From assembly GCA_014843695.1 (NCBI GenBank), contig CM026400.1:33659513-33723512 (forward strand): DNA of 64,000 nt, written 5' to 3'. The notes below the pieces were generated by a model. That model saw only the letters and a list, made by a program, of their open reading frames with translations. It had not been told where the DNA came from and did not search any database. Positions 12,855 through 26,200 of the stretch are shown in pieces. The translations under genes were made by a program, and so were the position numbers. The DNA comes from Archivesica marissinica. Lineage: Eukaryota > Mollusca > Bivalvia > Venerida > Vesicomyidae. The number at the start of each line of letters is the position of its first letter. Position 1 is the first letter of the stretch.

Positions 12855-13637
12855 AGCAAAACAAACATCCATCCACAACATTCATATTTTCATGATAGCA
12901 TGATATATATGGTGCATTAAACAGAATGTCTCAATATGGAGTAGCACGCTACCTATCAAGTGTGTTACTTATGTAGTTTGTAAACACAATCAAACATTAA
13001 ATGCAAGTACAAAATGCTTTGGCAATAAAAACCGCAATTGGCAGTAAAACAGAACAATTATGCAACACGATCTTTTGTGTGTGAATTTAAAGCTAGCCTT
13101 TGTAGTTATAAGTGCCTTTGTCAAATGAAAACAATACAATTAAATTATATATATATATATATATTCATAATAGCAAAACACTAGTACCGGTAAAACTATA
13201 TCGTACAGCGGATTATTAAAAAGTTTAAATAATGCAAAAACGATCATATTTAACAAATTTATTGTTCTATAAATAAAAATTTGATACAATATTACAAGGC
13301 CTAATAATAGAATGGCCAGTCCGTTATTGACATGATAAATGATGATGTTATAATGACGTGAATTTAAAACAAATGTTTTTATTTACAAAATTATACAAAA
13401 ATATGTGTTTACAGTGCCCGCTATTCAACACGGATAGAAACAGAGATATACACACATGGTTCGTTATTCACCAAGAAATTCCCTTTCCTGAAAATCGTCA
13501 GTTCAAAGGTTGAAATAAGACGGTTTGCCTGAAGTCGGGACAAAGCCTGAAAAATGTATGAAGCGTAATACACTTACTGCAGATGCATAAAAATACATTT
13601 TAAATGTATGTTCCCTGACAGTTATTTTTCAATAAGC
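12855..13637. other. AT-rich spacer with (TA)n at about 13148
   Basis: No gene or dispersed repeat recognised; short TA microsatellite. Confidence 0.6.
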
Positions 13638-13878
13638 TTAACCCATTCAACACAAAGTAACTGACATGGACTGCTCCATGATATTTTTAGACCAATAAAT
13701 TAATAAGAAAATTACATTTGGACCAGTTCATTTATCAAAATGGGTAATTTTGTCTAAAAATAGTTATATTACTGGCAAAAAGTGCAGATCCTGATGAGAC
13801 GGCTCGTCACGAGCCGGCTCATCTGGATCTACACTTTTTGTAAGTCTATTTAGAGGTCTGTAGTGTTGAAAGGGTTAA
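13638..13878 (+). mobile_element. TTAA MITE family 1, intact
   Basis: 241 bp with TTAA both sides, CCCATTCAACACAAAG and GTGTTGAAAGGG ends, and a perfect central palindrome ACGGCTCGTCACGAGCCG. Good reference copy for the family. Confidence 0.9.
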
Positions 13879-14124
13879 AGAACGAGCGGGAAATAAACAT
13901 CTGTTTCGACAAGAGTCTCAAATATACAGAAATACTTATCTCTTGAATACTCCACGTATGTGGAGTGTGGGTGGAGTAACATGTTAAATGAAGTGATATC
14001 ATAAGCACATATCAAATATATCTTCACAAATATCTTTTTTTGACAAATTTTGGACCCATGGCATCATCGCAACCACATAGCGACGGTAGTTATATTGCAA
14101 CATCACAAACACCTGCAACGATCC

Positions 14125-14160
14125 TGATGATGATGATGATGATGATGATAACGACGATGA
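14125..14160. repeat. (GAT)n microsatellite
   Basis: About nine GAT units with an AACGACGAT end. Confidence 0.9.
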
Positions 14161-14271
14161 AAATATATGAAATGGGGTGAAAATAATGCATTAACAAAAC
14201 ATATGAATTCCTCCAAAAAAAATAGTACGCATTATTTTGGCCAAAACTACATTAGCAAAAGATTTGTGTGT

Positions 14272-14768
14272 AGCTGTGCTGTGGATGTGGATTGTAGCTG
14301 TGATGTGGATTGTAGCTGTGATGTGGATTGTAGCTGTGTTGTGGATTGTAGCTGTGATGTGGATTGTAGCTGTGATGTGGATTGTAGCTGTCATGTGGAT
14401 TGTAGCTGTGGTGTGGATTGTAGCTGTGATGTGGATTGTAGCTGTGATGTGGATTGTAGCTGTGATGTGGATTGTAGCTGTGATGTGGATTGTAGCTGTG
14501 GTGTGTTGATTGTAGCTGTGATGTGGATTGTCACTGTGGATTGTAGCTGTGATGTGGATTGTAGCTGTGATGTGGATTGTAGCTGTGGTGTGTGGATTGT
14601 CACTGTGGATTGTAGCTGTGATGTGGATTGTAGCTGTGATGTGGATTGTAGCTGTGATGTGGATTGGAGCTGTGATGTGGATTGTAGCTGTGATGTGGAT
14701 TGGAGCTGTGATGTGGATTGTAGCTGTGATGTGGATTGGAGCTGTGATGTGGATTGGAGCTGTGGATG
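14272..14768. repeat. 18-bp minisatellite
   Basis: About 27 copies of GATGTGGATTGTAGCTGT. The six-codon period keeps several frames open on both strands; no sign of coding. Confidence 0.97.
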
Positions 14769-15007
14769 CTGGTTTTAAAATGAAAACAGGTTTTATTTCA
14801 CAAACGGCAACATTTTTTATTTTTACAAATTATAAGTCCATTGCGTGGTCATAACTTGATGGTAAAATGATCCGTATTTCTCAAGATAATCTCCTCAATC
14901 TCTGCAGTATAAATACAAACGTTGCAATATTGAATAACGAAATAGAGGCTTTTGATTGGCTTACAAACTAGGGAAAACTGTAAAGTGTAGTACATCCACA
15001 TCAACAA

Positions 15008-15416
15008 GCAGCAACAGGCAAGAAACGTCATGGCAACCTGCATGACTTTGTCACCACAACCTCCAGAAGATTTTGTAATGGCAACTGTGTGACATTGTCA
15101 TGGCAACTGCACGACATTTGCAGAATTTCTTTTTTTTATTGATTATTTGCAACAAACTTGTTTAAATATAGTTTCTACAGGAAATGCAACATGGAATACC
15201 ATTTCATATAAGGACATACCGTAGAAAACATATATATAATATTTTGAAAGTAATGATTTATAGGATGGTGCGATGATGTATGCATTGAGATCAATAGAAA
15301 TCTCACGTTTTAATACAAAGCTAATTTACAGCCAACACAGAATAAGCACTTAAATATTTGTTACAAACATAGTAAATGCAATGTAACAGTAGAGACATTT
15401 CACAAATATAAAATGC
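15008..15416 (+). repeat. Likely source of the segment at 12371-12790
   Basis: Same sequence as 12371-12790 but embedded in sequence unrelated to the MITE. It is taken as the source because the other copy interrupts a recognisable element. Confidence 0.85.
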
Positions 15417-15562
15417 AACTTAGGCAACCATAAACTAATTGCTGGGTTCTCGTCCCCGTCTAATTTATCCGCAGCCCCCTAAATTACAAAGACAAATAAT
15501 GAAAACAATTTTTGTTTACATTTATGTTTTCATATTATTATCCTAGATTTAAAAAAAGGTAA

Positions 15563-16611
15563 AATGTCACCACCGCCAGGCAAAATGTCACCACTGCCAG
15601 GCAAAATGTCACCATCGTCCGGCAAAATGTCACCACCACCAGGCAAAATGTCACCACCGCCAGGCAAAATGTCACCACCGCCAGGCAAAATGTCACCACC
15701 GCCAGGCAAAATGTCACCACCGCCAGGCAAAATGTCACCACTGCCAGGCAAAATGTCACCACTGCCAGGCAAAATGTCACCATCGTCCGCAAAATTCACC
15801 ACACCAGCAAATGTCACCACCGCCAGGCAAATGTCACCACCGCCAGGCAAAATTTTCACCACCGCCAGGCAATGTCACCACTGCCAGGCAAAATGTCACC
15901 ATCGTCCGGCAAAATGTCACCACCACCAGGCAAAATGTCACCACTGCCAGGCAAAATGTCACCACCACCAAGCAAAATGTCACCACCGCCAGCAAAATGT
16001 CACCACTGCCAGCAAAATGTCACCATCGTCCGGCAAAATGTCACCAACCACCAGGCAAAATGTCACCACTGCCAGGCAAAATGTCACCACTGCCAGGCAA
16101 AATGTCACCACTGCCGCAAATGTCACCATCGTCCCAAAATTCACCACTGCCAGGCCAAAATGTCACCACCCCACCAAATGTCACCATTCCAGGCAAAATG
16201 TCACCATCGTCGGCAAAAGTCACACTGCCAGGCAAAATGTCACCATCGTCCGGCAAAATGTCACCCTACCAGGCAAAATGTCACCACTGCCAGGCAAAAT
16301 GTCACCATCGTCCGCATGCCACCAGTGTCACCACACCAGTTCTGCCAGGCTTCACCACGTCCGCAAATGTCCCACCAGTGTGAGCAAAATGTCACCACCG
16401 GCAAAATGTCACCACCACCAGGCAAAATGTCACCACCACCAGGCAAAATGTCACCACCGCCAGGCAAAATGTCACCACCGCCAGGCAAAATGTCACCACC
16501 GCCAGGCAAAATGTCACCACCACCAGGCAAAATGTCACCACCACCAGGCAAAATGTCACCACCGCCAGGCAAAATGTCACCACCACCAGGCAAAATGTCA
16601 CCACTGCCAGG
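15563..16611. repeat. 21-bp minisatellite, left block
   Basis: About 50 units of CACCACCGCCAGGCAAAATGT, with a decayed centre (about 15790-16390). Continues at 16916 after a SINE. Confidence 0.97.
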
Positions 16612-16915
16612 ACAGACGGATCTGTAGTCCAGTGGTAACACGCTGGACTGGTAATCCAGGGATCGCAGGTTCGATCCCCTGTCTGACCCTAATAAAATTA
16701 ACAGTCAGATCTGAACAGTCAGTTCAGATGGGATGTTAAACCGAGGTCTTGTGTCGGTGCTTTACACTGTGCACGTAAAAGAAGCAGAGGAGACTCTGGA
16801 ATGGGTCTCTGTCTGGATCATTGCACTATCCTCCAAAAATCTAAAATGACTAATCTCTTCAGGAGGCGTCGCTCATATGGGCAATCGGTAGCGACGATAA
16901 ATAAACGTAAAAAAA
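16612..16915 (+). mobile_element. tRNA-Thr-like SINE, family A, inside the 21-bp array
   Basis: Box A (TAGTCCAGTGG) and box B (GGTTCGATCCC) are intact. The anticodon arm folds as CTGGA-CTGGTAA-TCCAG with anticodon GGT (Thr). A body of about 230 bp ends in an A-rich tail. Flanked by array units CCACTGCCAGG and CCATTGCCAGG, so a target duplication cannot be told from the array. Not a functional tRNA gene: no paired acceptor stem and a long 3' body shared with other copies. Confidence 0.85.
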
Positions 16916-17325
16916 CCCATTGCCAGGCAAAATGTCATCACCGCCAGGCAAAATGTCACCACCATCAGACAAGCAAAATGTCATCACCGCTAGGCAAAAT
17001 GTCACCACCGCCAGGCAAAATGTCATCATCGCCAGGCAAAATGTCACCACCATCAGACAAGCAAAATGTCATCACCGCCAGGCAAAATGTCACCACTGCC
17101 AGGCAAAATGTCATCATCGCCAGGCAAAATGTCACCACTGCCAGGCAAAATGTCACCACCATCAGACAAGCAAAATGTCATCACCGCCAGGCAAAATGTC
17201 ATCACCGCCAGGCAAAATGTCACCACTGCCAGGCAAAATGTCATCATCGCCAGGCAAAATGTCACCACCATCAGACAAGCAAAATGTCATCACCGCCAGG
17301 CAAAATGTCACCAGCGCAAGGCAAA
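16916..17325. repeat. 21-bp minisatellite, right block
   Basis: Same unit as 15563-16611, with a higher-order pattern marked by ACCATCAGACAAGC every 5-6 units. Confidence 0.95.
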
Positions 17326-17589
17326 ATACCCAACAAGACCCAACAATTAATTTATAGTTGCCCTTATAAAACTTTGATCTAAACCCGGGTTGTCTTAATT
17401 AAAACAATAAAGACATATCACACAATATAAAATGCAGCTTTATAAAACTTCAATCTAAAAAACTGGGTTGCCTTATTTAAAACAGGAGACAATTTCACAA
17501 AATATTAAAATATAAATCTTTCATCAAACATTGTTTTAAAAATTAGTTAGTTACATGTAGTAGTAATACTAATGCAAAGTTACAAAAAT
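17326..17589. other. No feature seen
   Basis: AT-rich; short internal duplication of TTATAAAACTT(T/C)(G/A)ATCTAAA. Confidence 0.5.
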
Positions 17590-17790
17590 CTGGGCTCATT
17601 CTAGTTCGCGATCGCGTCCTTAAATGGTCTTAGTGAATAAATTTCCATAAAATATGGTTAAAATGCACAGTATGACCATTAAATACAACATTTGACAACA
17701 TTCTGTATGAAAATTGTAAAAATAATTTTTGGGGAAAAATATTTCGTTAGGCAACTATTTCGCCCACATCGCTCTGTAGAATGAGCTCTG
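17590..17790 (+). mobile_element. TIR element with 6-bp target duplication
   Basis: Starts CTGGGCTCATTCTAG and ends GTAGAATGAGCTCTG, flanked on both sides by AAAAAT. Collinear with 28350-28645. Confidence 0.75.
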
Positions 17791-18649
17791 AAAAATATAC
17801 CCCCAAACTGTGTTGTTTTGGTTGGCTTTGAGAACGATATTATTAAAACTCTAAAACAAACATATCTATATACTGACCATTATACCATTATAAGCAAGTT
17901 GCTTTCTCCTCAATCCTACATGTATTTTCATATTGTGGTCATTAGACTATGTATATTCATTGAAATAAAATATTGTTTAAACTAAAATACAAGCACTTAA
18001 ATCAAAACTTTGTGTCTGTTCAAGAATAATTAAACACTAGGCATAACTTGCTGGTAATCCCCGTAGCACATTTAAAAACAACGTCGACATGTTATACATG
18101 CAGTTGAAATATTATACAGACTTTAAGCCAGGTTTCGAACCCGCAATGGAGATGATACGTCGCTTAGCAACAACAATTCTTACCACTGTGCTACCACAGA
18201 AACCCCGTCCAAACGGATGCACAAATAACGTTGATAAAGTGCTCTTCAATGCATTACACAGAGGACATATTTAGTATGATAACACTGACTATTAAGCATG
18301 GGGGGACTTTTTACGACCGCAACAGCGCATACATAATGTTGTTGTGAATCTTAATATCACTACCCCACCCCAACAACCCCAAATAAAATTGCGAAAAATA
18401 ACTCTCGGCCTATATCCTACATTCGCATATAATTAAATGCTACGCATTACACACTGAACGTCACAGATTCCATAGTTTGTGACCAGACTTTCTCCAAATT
18501 ACACTCGGTAATCTTTCGTATTTTTAAATGCATGCAATATTACAACAAATCCCTGTACATGTACCATTGTTTTCCTGGAAATTTACCTTCACTCGTTTTC
18601 CTTGAACACTGTCGAATGTATTAATTTTCACTGCGTAACACATGTCCTG
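17791..18649. other. Downstream flank of Notch; weak tRNA-like remnant
   Basis: No coding region. A minus-strand tRNA-like head is faintly visible at about 18130-18207 (GTAGCACAGTGG and GGGTTCGAAACC). No confident poly(A) signal for Notch was found on the minus strand here. Confidence 0.5.
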
Positions 18650-18894
18650 GAAACACATGTTTACATATCAACATATCAACATGACACAGAACTGGTTCAT
18701 AGGAGCTTGTATCTCACAGACACAAAAACATTTCCCAGAAACACATGTTTACATATCAACATGACATAGAACTGGTTCATAGGAGCTTGTATCTCACAGA
18801 CACAAAAACATTTCCCAGAAACACATGTTTACATATCAATATGACATAGAACTGGTTCATAGGAGCTTGTATCTCACAGACACAAAAACATTTC
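18650..18894. repeat. 80-bp unit in three tandem copies, past the Notch stop codon
   Basis: Shared block includes ACTGGTTCATAGGAGCTTGT at 80-bp spacing (18691, 18771, 18851). Begins about 100 bp after the stop, so it is probably within the 3' UTR. Confidence 0.93.
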
Positions 18895-18995
18895 TTTGCA
18901 CCAAAATAATATTTCAGTTTATGAGCACATTATCGGGAAGTTCTTAAATCCATAGTTACCATAAATGATTCCACTTCAATAATTGTGCCAATTTA

Positions 18996-20273
18996 TCAGA
19001 TAAACACAGCATCACTTGAAATATGATTCCTTCCCTTCCCCGGTTGTTGGCCGCTAGGGGCCACGGGGCTAGATATACCCTCGGACCAATCAGAATGCGC
19101 CGAATGGGGTGATGAGCTGGACCAATGGCCCGGAGAGTCTGGTGATGGCGTGAGAATATTTTCTGGAAGAGCGGTAAGACCCTGTGGCGGAGTGGCGTCG
19201 GTTGCCAGGTAACTGTGTTGAGATGGTGGGGTGGGGTACTGGGGAACATGCTGAATCTGCATTGGCGTTGAGACTTTCTGTCGGTGATGGTTATCATACA
19301 TTATTGTGTAAGCCTGAATATGATGCGCATTGTCCATATGATTCGGTTGTTGTTCAAATGGAAAACTGTCAACATGATAATGATGCGGGCTTTTTTGTGG
19401 ACGATTTCGTTGCGCTTGGTTTTGCATAGCGAGATAATGAGGCGGTGATGTTGGGAGCATTTTGCCCTTCATCGGGGAGAGTTTACCGTCCATACTTAAT
19501 GGACTGTTGTGTGAAGGATTACTCGAAGGCGGAGTCGGGATAGACGCCGTCGCTAACGGCGACTGCGACATCGGATGCTGCTGTTGGTTCTGCATCCAAT
19601 CAGACGACATCATTTCCATATTCCGATGATGATGCTCCAGCATAGAGTCATTTTTATAATGATTGGACATTACACAATGGTCGTCCATCCTACTAGGCAT
19701 TTGTGCACAATTTACATTCACGTCTTCCATTCCATTCATTTGTGAACGATGGAGAGCCAACATATTACCCTGGCCACAAACATTGTCATACGTCGGTGGA
19801 GTCATATCGTAGCCATTTGGCGACTCCACTATGTCTCCCGGAGACAGTGTACCAACGGAGGAACCCTCCCCGCCATGAGAACGTCCATTCCTATGGGAAC
19901 TAGCACTTTTCTTTTTACTCTTATTCTTTTTAGGTGCATTTCTATTCCCCTCGGGAGAATACGATAAATGATCCTTAAGTTGTCCATTGTTTTTATTCCG
20001 CCTTTGTTTGCTCTTGGTTTTGTGTGGGTGCATAAACGCATGAAGTCCATTTGGCGATGTGGGTAGTCCATTATGCAATGACAGAGTGGTTGGAGACGTA
20101 ACGCGGTATTCATCTAGCAGCTGTAGTATGTCGTGATGCATACGTTCCGCTGCAATATCACGAGGTAGGCGGTCCATTTGGTCTGTGATCTCACGATTCG
20201 CGTAGTGGTCCAACAAAATCTTCGATGTTTCGTAACTTCCTTCTTTAGCAGCAAGGAATAAAGGCGTCTCATC
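18996..20273 (-). CDS. Notch: Notch terminal coding exon: last ANK repeats, NLS, TAD, PEST
   Basis: Starts [18 protein letters not shown], continues [19 protein letters not shown] (last ankyrin repeats), then two basic clusters ([10 protein letters not shown] and KKNKSKKK) as likely nuclear localisation signals. A Met/His/Gln/Pro/Ser-rich transactivation region follows. Near the end are LTPSPDSP, matching the FBXW7 phosphodegron of Notch PEST domains, and [20 protein letters not shown], the conserved C-terminal motif. Stop TGA at 18996-18998. Acceptor is TTTGCAG|GATG. Confidence 0.96.
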   Translation of the reverse strand, partial: DETPLFLAAKEGSYETSKILLDHYANREITDQMDRLPRDIAAERMHHDILQLLDEYRVTSPTTLSLHNGLPTSPNGLHAFMHPHKTKSKQRRNKNNGQLKDHLSYSPEGNRNAPKKNKSKKKSASSHRNGRSHGGEGSSVGTLSPGDIVESPNGYDMTPPTYDNVCGQGNMLALHRSQMNGMEDVNVNCAQMPSRMDDHCVMSNHYKNDSMLEHHHRNMEMMSSDWMQNQQQHPMSQSPLATASIPTPPSSNPSHNSPLSMDGKLSPMKGKMLPTSPPHYLAMQNQAQRNRPQKSPHHYHVDSFPFEQQPNHMDNAHHIQAYTIMYDNHHRQKVSTPMQIQHVPQYPTPPSQHSYLATDATPPQGLTALPENILTPSPDSPGHWSSSSPHSAHSDWSEGISSPVAPSGQQPGKGRNHISSDAVFI

Positions 20274-23200
20274 CTGCAAAATACATGGAACGTATTAGTA
20301 CAATGTAAACCATGATCTATTCACGACTATTATCTTTGAAGTATAAACAATGTTGTAATAGCGCAGTGGTAGTGTGTTCGATTCAGGTGCGAAAGGCCCG
20401 CAGTTTGAGCCCCGCTGGAGCTGTAACGATTATGTCCTTAGGCAAGGCATTTAAATTCCACATGCCTATTCTCTCTCCGATGGATGGCGATGGATTCCAT
20501 CAGGAATAAGGTCTCGAGAGTGATTAATATAAGTTTCGCAATTGAGCTAAAATAATTTGTATAAACAAACTATCTCCATAACTGGATGGGAAATATTTAG
20601 AACATAAAAATAGAAAATATTCGTTCCTCACAGAATGAACATTGAAAGAATTATTATTATTAATATTTGTTCGTTTCAGTGAGAACAGAAAACACTACAC
20701 TAAGAACAGACAACACTACATCAACAGCAGACGACACTACATCAACAACAGACACCACTATGCCAACAGCAGACAACACTACATCAACAGCAGACGACAC
20801 TACATCAACAGCAGAGTGAGCAGACGCAACTACATCAACAGCAGACGACACTACATCAACAGTAGACATCACTACATCAACAGCAGATGACACTATCCTA
20901 ACAGAAGAAGACACTACATCAACAGAAGAAGACACTACATCAACAGTAGACGACACTACATCAACAGCAGACGACACTACATCAACAGCAGACGACACTA
21001 CACCAACAACAGACGACACTACATCAACAACAGACGACACTACATCAACAGCAGATGACACTATCCTAACAGAAGAAGACACTATACCTTTTGGTCCTGA
21101 GCATCCCTATTAGCTCCATGCTGTAAAAGCACCAGTGTTGCTTCAGCATTGTTTACAGCCCCAGCCCAGTGCAGGGCAGTTTTCCCATACTCATCCATGG
21201 CATTGATGTCAGCCTCGGCATTAATCAGCTCTTCTACCATGCCTTCTATAGCGAGACGACCAGCGAGGATCATGGGAGTTGTACCGTCATGTGTGCGTGC
21301 ATTCAGATTCGTAGAACGATTTCTCAACAAAATCTGAAATTAATATTAATTTCTATACAAAAATATTTACGAGAGAGATAAGACTTTCTCAGATAGAAAC
21401 GTTCATAACACAGCTTTCCTTTTATCCGACCTATCACGCGTAATAAAGTCCGCCTCCGTGGTCGAGTGGTTAAGGTTGCTGACTTGTATACCACTGTAAC
21501 CTATCATCACTGATGGTCACGGGTTCGAGCCCCGCTCAGACCGTGTCTCATTTATATGAAAAAGTTGGCAGTTTCTTACGGAGGCTGGTGCACCCAAGTA
21601 CTGGTTAACCGCTGGAGCCTGCCCATGAAAGGTGTTGTTAAGTAAACTGCCCGCCGGCGATATAGCCCGAAATGGTGCTGATGCAGGCGTAAAACCCGAA
21701 ATATAATTTTTTTAAAAATTATTCACGCGTAATAATGGTACAAAAATCCTGCCTAATAAACTTTGCTTTAGTAGTCAGTGCCTAATAAACCTTTCATGAT
21801 ACCAATAAACACTGCATGTACAACGTCAAATGTTCACAGATGGCATTAAAAACTTCAGGTCATGATTATTCGGTAATCTTTCCTCAGAAGATATGATTAA
21901 TAGAATATTAGGTTACGGTCTTATAAATTTTAAATTATTAGGCTCGTCACCGAAAAGACACGGCTCAGTAAGTGTCATTTATTAGGTTCATCTCCGCCAC
22001 AATGCCTTGGTAGAGCCTCGCCGTGTATATTTTCTCAAACTCGCCTAATAAATTAAAATTTATTAAACAGTAATTTAATAGAGCATGCTCTATTTATTTA
22101 ACACTGTTATTAATTTTCAAATTGTGCCCTTAGGCAAGGCATTTATATTGCACATTGCCTCTTTCTCTCTCCCTCGTGGCGATGGATTCCATCAGGAACG
22201 AGGTCTCGAGAGTGATTAATATAAGTTGTAAGAACTTGTTTCGCAATTGAGCTAAAATAAATTTGTATAAACTAATTTTCAAATGAACTCATTTACGCGA
22301 GTGTACATCAATGTATAAGATTTATCTTGTTTTCCAATCCGTTGTTATCTTCCTGCAACCTGTGTGTTTATATAATTTCGATGCATATATGCCCTTTGTA
22401 CAAAAGAAGAACAATAAATAAAGTTTAAACTAATGTATAAGATGAATCACATTTTATTGCTCGATTAATTTGACATACAGTCTACATCTGTTATGTCGAA
22501 TTCTGTCGGACCGAACAAAATACTTCGACATAACCGAAGTTTGACTTAACGAAATTTGATATAAACAGATCCAGGTATATGTAAATTGATAGTGTCTGAA
22601 ACGTGACTTTGATCCGACTTCGAGATAACCGGAGACATAACGGATGTAGACTGTATATATGATACAAGACAAGTCAATTTCAAGACAAACAAATGGGTTC
22701 TAGCAACATTAGCTATGGCCCTTCTCGATATCAAAGTATATGGGAGTGTTTGGCCCCATGTACTAGGTGTTCGATGTACTAGTTCATACAAATGGAACTA
22801 TTCAGTGTAGTGTAATGACACCTTGCACTTAAATCATGCACCAGTCCATGTCAGTTACTTAGTGTTGAATGGGTTAATAAACATTATTAAATCATTACTT
22901 AAAGTCATTATTCACACTTTCTAATCATCCATTACTTAGTATATCTCGAACCATAACATTAAGTAAGTGCATAATGGGGCTTTAATGGACATCATAATTA
23001 TGCAATATTGTTTTAATGTCGGTCGTTTGCTCACCTGGAATGCACCCTGTGCATCTGATGCTACAGCTGTATGCAACGGAGTTCTCCCCCCTGAATCCTG
23101 TGCATTTGGATCTGCCCCTGCATCTAGCAGTGCCTTAGCAGCATCCGCACGGGCATAACGTGCTGCCAGGTGCAACGAAGTTTCTCCCGTTCGGTCTGTC

Positions 23201-26200
23201 TGTGCATTTATCGCCGCTCCCTGCATGAGCAAGCTGCGAATAATTTCAGGCGAATTTTCGCCTGATTCTTCGCTGTCGCCCGAGGTGGTTGTCGTGGAGC
23301 CGCTACTCTCATTATCGCCAGTGTCGAGACCGATGCCACGTATCGACGCCAACATGAGAGGTGTGAATCCATCTGGACCCCTCACATCCACGTCCTTAGA
23401 GTCCAGCTCATCCCCAGTGGGTGGGGTAAGTGCCATTATAGAGGAATTGTTTGGTAAGGCAGACTCCAAGTGTTCTGCAGTTCTTGGCACGTTGGCAGCG
23501 TCTAGATGTTGTGTGGTCCACTGTCTCGTGTCACACGGGTCAGTTGTGGATTCCCCAACTAGCTCTAACTACAATTACAAACAAGCAAATTAAAAATACA
23601 AAAATATTATTTCCCAATATTCAGAACAGCACCAACAGTATGGGCATACAACTACATCTTATGTAGTGGAATACACAAGCGATCCAGAGAACACTAATCT
23701 TCCGCCCGCCAGCTAGAGCATAGATAGCTTCGCTAAATCCGACCCCAGTAGGGCTGAAATGAACAGGGGCAAGTAATTCTCTCTCTGTCCCTGACATAAT
23801 GATACAGGTGACACAAGGCCCCTATACTATGCTTCATTTCAGTACATTGTATCTGGTTTGTTTTTCCCTTCACTTCTCCACTGCTTCCACGACTAAGCTT
23901 GATTCATGACCAGGCTGGTGCCGTGACCGACCAGGCTGGTTCCATGATCAGACAGGTGCCGTGACCAGTCTGGTTCCCTGACCAGACTGGTGCCGTGACC
24001 AGGATCGTTTCATGACCAGACCGGTGCCATGACCAGGATCGTTTCATGACCAGACTGGTGCCGTGACCAGGATCGTTTCATGACCAGACCGGTGCCATGA
24101 CCAGGATCGTTTCATGACCAGGCTGGTGCCGTGACCAGGATCGTTTCATGACCAGACCGGTGCCGTGACCAGGATCGTTTCATGACCAGACTGGTGCCGT
24201 GACCAGGATCGTTTCATGACCAGACCGGTGCCATGATCGTTTCATGACCAGACCGGTGCCATGACCAGGATCGTTTCATGACCAGACTGGTGCCATGACC
24301 AGGATCGTTTCATGACCAGACTGGTGCCGTGACCAGGATCGTTTCATGACCAGACCGGTGCCATGATCGTTTCATGACCAGACCGGTGCCGTGACCAGGA
24401 TCGTTTCATGACCAGACCGGTGCCATGATCGTTTCATGACCAGACCGGTGCCGTGACCAGGATCGTTTCATGACCAGACTGGTGCCGTGACCAGGATCGT
24501 TTCATGACCAGACTGGTGCCGTGACCAGGATCGTTTCATGACCAGACTGGTGCCGTGACCAGGACCGCTTCATGACCAGACTGGTGCCGTGACCAGGATC
24601 GTTTCATGACCAGACTGGTGCCGTGACCAGGACCGCTTCATGACCAGACTGGTGCCGTGACCAGGATCGTTTCATGACCAGACTGGTGCCGTGACCGTTT
24701 CATGACCAGACTGGTGCTGTGACCAGGATCGTTTCATGACCAGACTGGTGCCGTGACCAGGATCGTTTCATGACCAGACTGGTGCCATGACCAGGATCGC
24801 TTCATGACCAGACTGGTGCCATGACCAGGATCGTTTCATGACCAGACTGGTGCCAGGATCGTTTCATGACCAGACCGGTGCCGTGACCAGGATCGCTTCA
24901 TGACCAGACTGGTGCCATGACCAGGATCGTTTCATGACCAGACTGGTGCCGTGACCAGGATCGTTTCATGACCAGACTGGTGCCAGGATCGTTTCATGAC
25001 CAGACCGGTGCCATGACCAGGATCGCTTCATGACCAGACTGGTGCCATGATCGTTTCATGACCAGACCGGTGCCATGACCAGGATCGTTTCATGACCAGA
25101 CTGGTGCCGTGACCAGGATCGTTTCATGACCAGACCGGTGCCGTGACCAGGATCGTTTCATGACCAGACTGGTGCCATGACCAGGATCGCTTCATGACCA
25201 GACTGGTGCCATGACCAGGATCGTTTCATGACCAGACTGGTGCCGTGACCAGGATCGTTTCATGACCAGACTGGTGCCGTGACCAGGATCGTTTCATGAC
25301 CAGACTGGTGCCAGGATCGTTTCATGACCAGACCGGTGCCATGACCAGGATCGCTTCATGACCAGACCGGTGCCATGACCAGGATCGTTTCATGACCAGA
25401 CTGGTGCCATGATCGTTTCATGACCAGACCGGTGCCATGACCAGGATCGCTTCATGACCAGACCGGTGCCATGACCAGGATCGTTTCATGACCAGACTGG
25501 TGCCGTGACCAGGATCGCTTCATGACCAGACCGGTGCCATGACCAGGATCGCTTCATGACCAGACCGGTGCCGTGACCAGGATCGTTTCATGACCAGACT
25601 GGTGCCGTGACCAGGATCGTTTCATGACCAGACTGGTGCCATGACCAGGATCGTTTCATGACCAGACTGGTGCCATGACCAGGATCGTTTCATGACCAGA
25701 CTGGTGCCGTGACCAGGACCGCTTCATGACCAGACCGGTGCCATGACCAGGATCGTTTCATGACCAGACTGGTGCCATGATCGTTTCATGACCAGACCGG
25801 TGCCGTGACCAGGATCGCTTCATGACCAGACCGGTGCCGTGACCAGGATCGTTTCATGACCAGACCGGTGCCGTGACCAGGATCGTTTCATGACCAGACT
25901 GGTGCCGTGACCAGGATCGTTTCATGACCAGACTGGTGCCATGATCGTTTCATGACCAGGATCGTTTCATGACCAGACTGGTGCCGTGACCAGGACCGCT
26001 TCATGACCAGACTGGTGCCGTGACCAGGATCGTTTCATGACCAGACTGGTGCCATGATCGTTTCATGACCAGGATCGTTTCATGATCAGACTGGTGCCGT
26101 GACCAGGATCGTTTCATGACCAGACTGGTGCCGTGACCAGGATCGTTTCATGACCAGACTGGTGCCGTGACCAGGATCGTTTCATGACCAGACTGGTGCC

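Noticed and set aside
14167..14854. Cys/Asp- and Trp/Val-rich open frames
   Set aside because: Translation of the 18-bp array in different frames; open on both strands.
16612..16690. Functional tRNA-Thr gene
   Set aside because: Box A, box B and the anticodon arm are present, but there is no matched acceptor stem, and the sequence continues into a body shared with copies at 57208 and 62545, so it is a SINE head. The same reasoning applies to tRNA-like heads at 20351, 21449, 45992 and 52585.
15564..17382. Long Pro/His/Lys- or Val/Phe-rich open frames on both strands
   Set aside because: They come from the 21-bp minisatellite (seven codons per unit). All three plus frames are open over long runs, and a SINE interrupts them.
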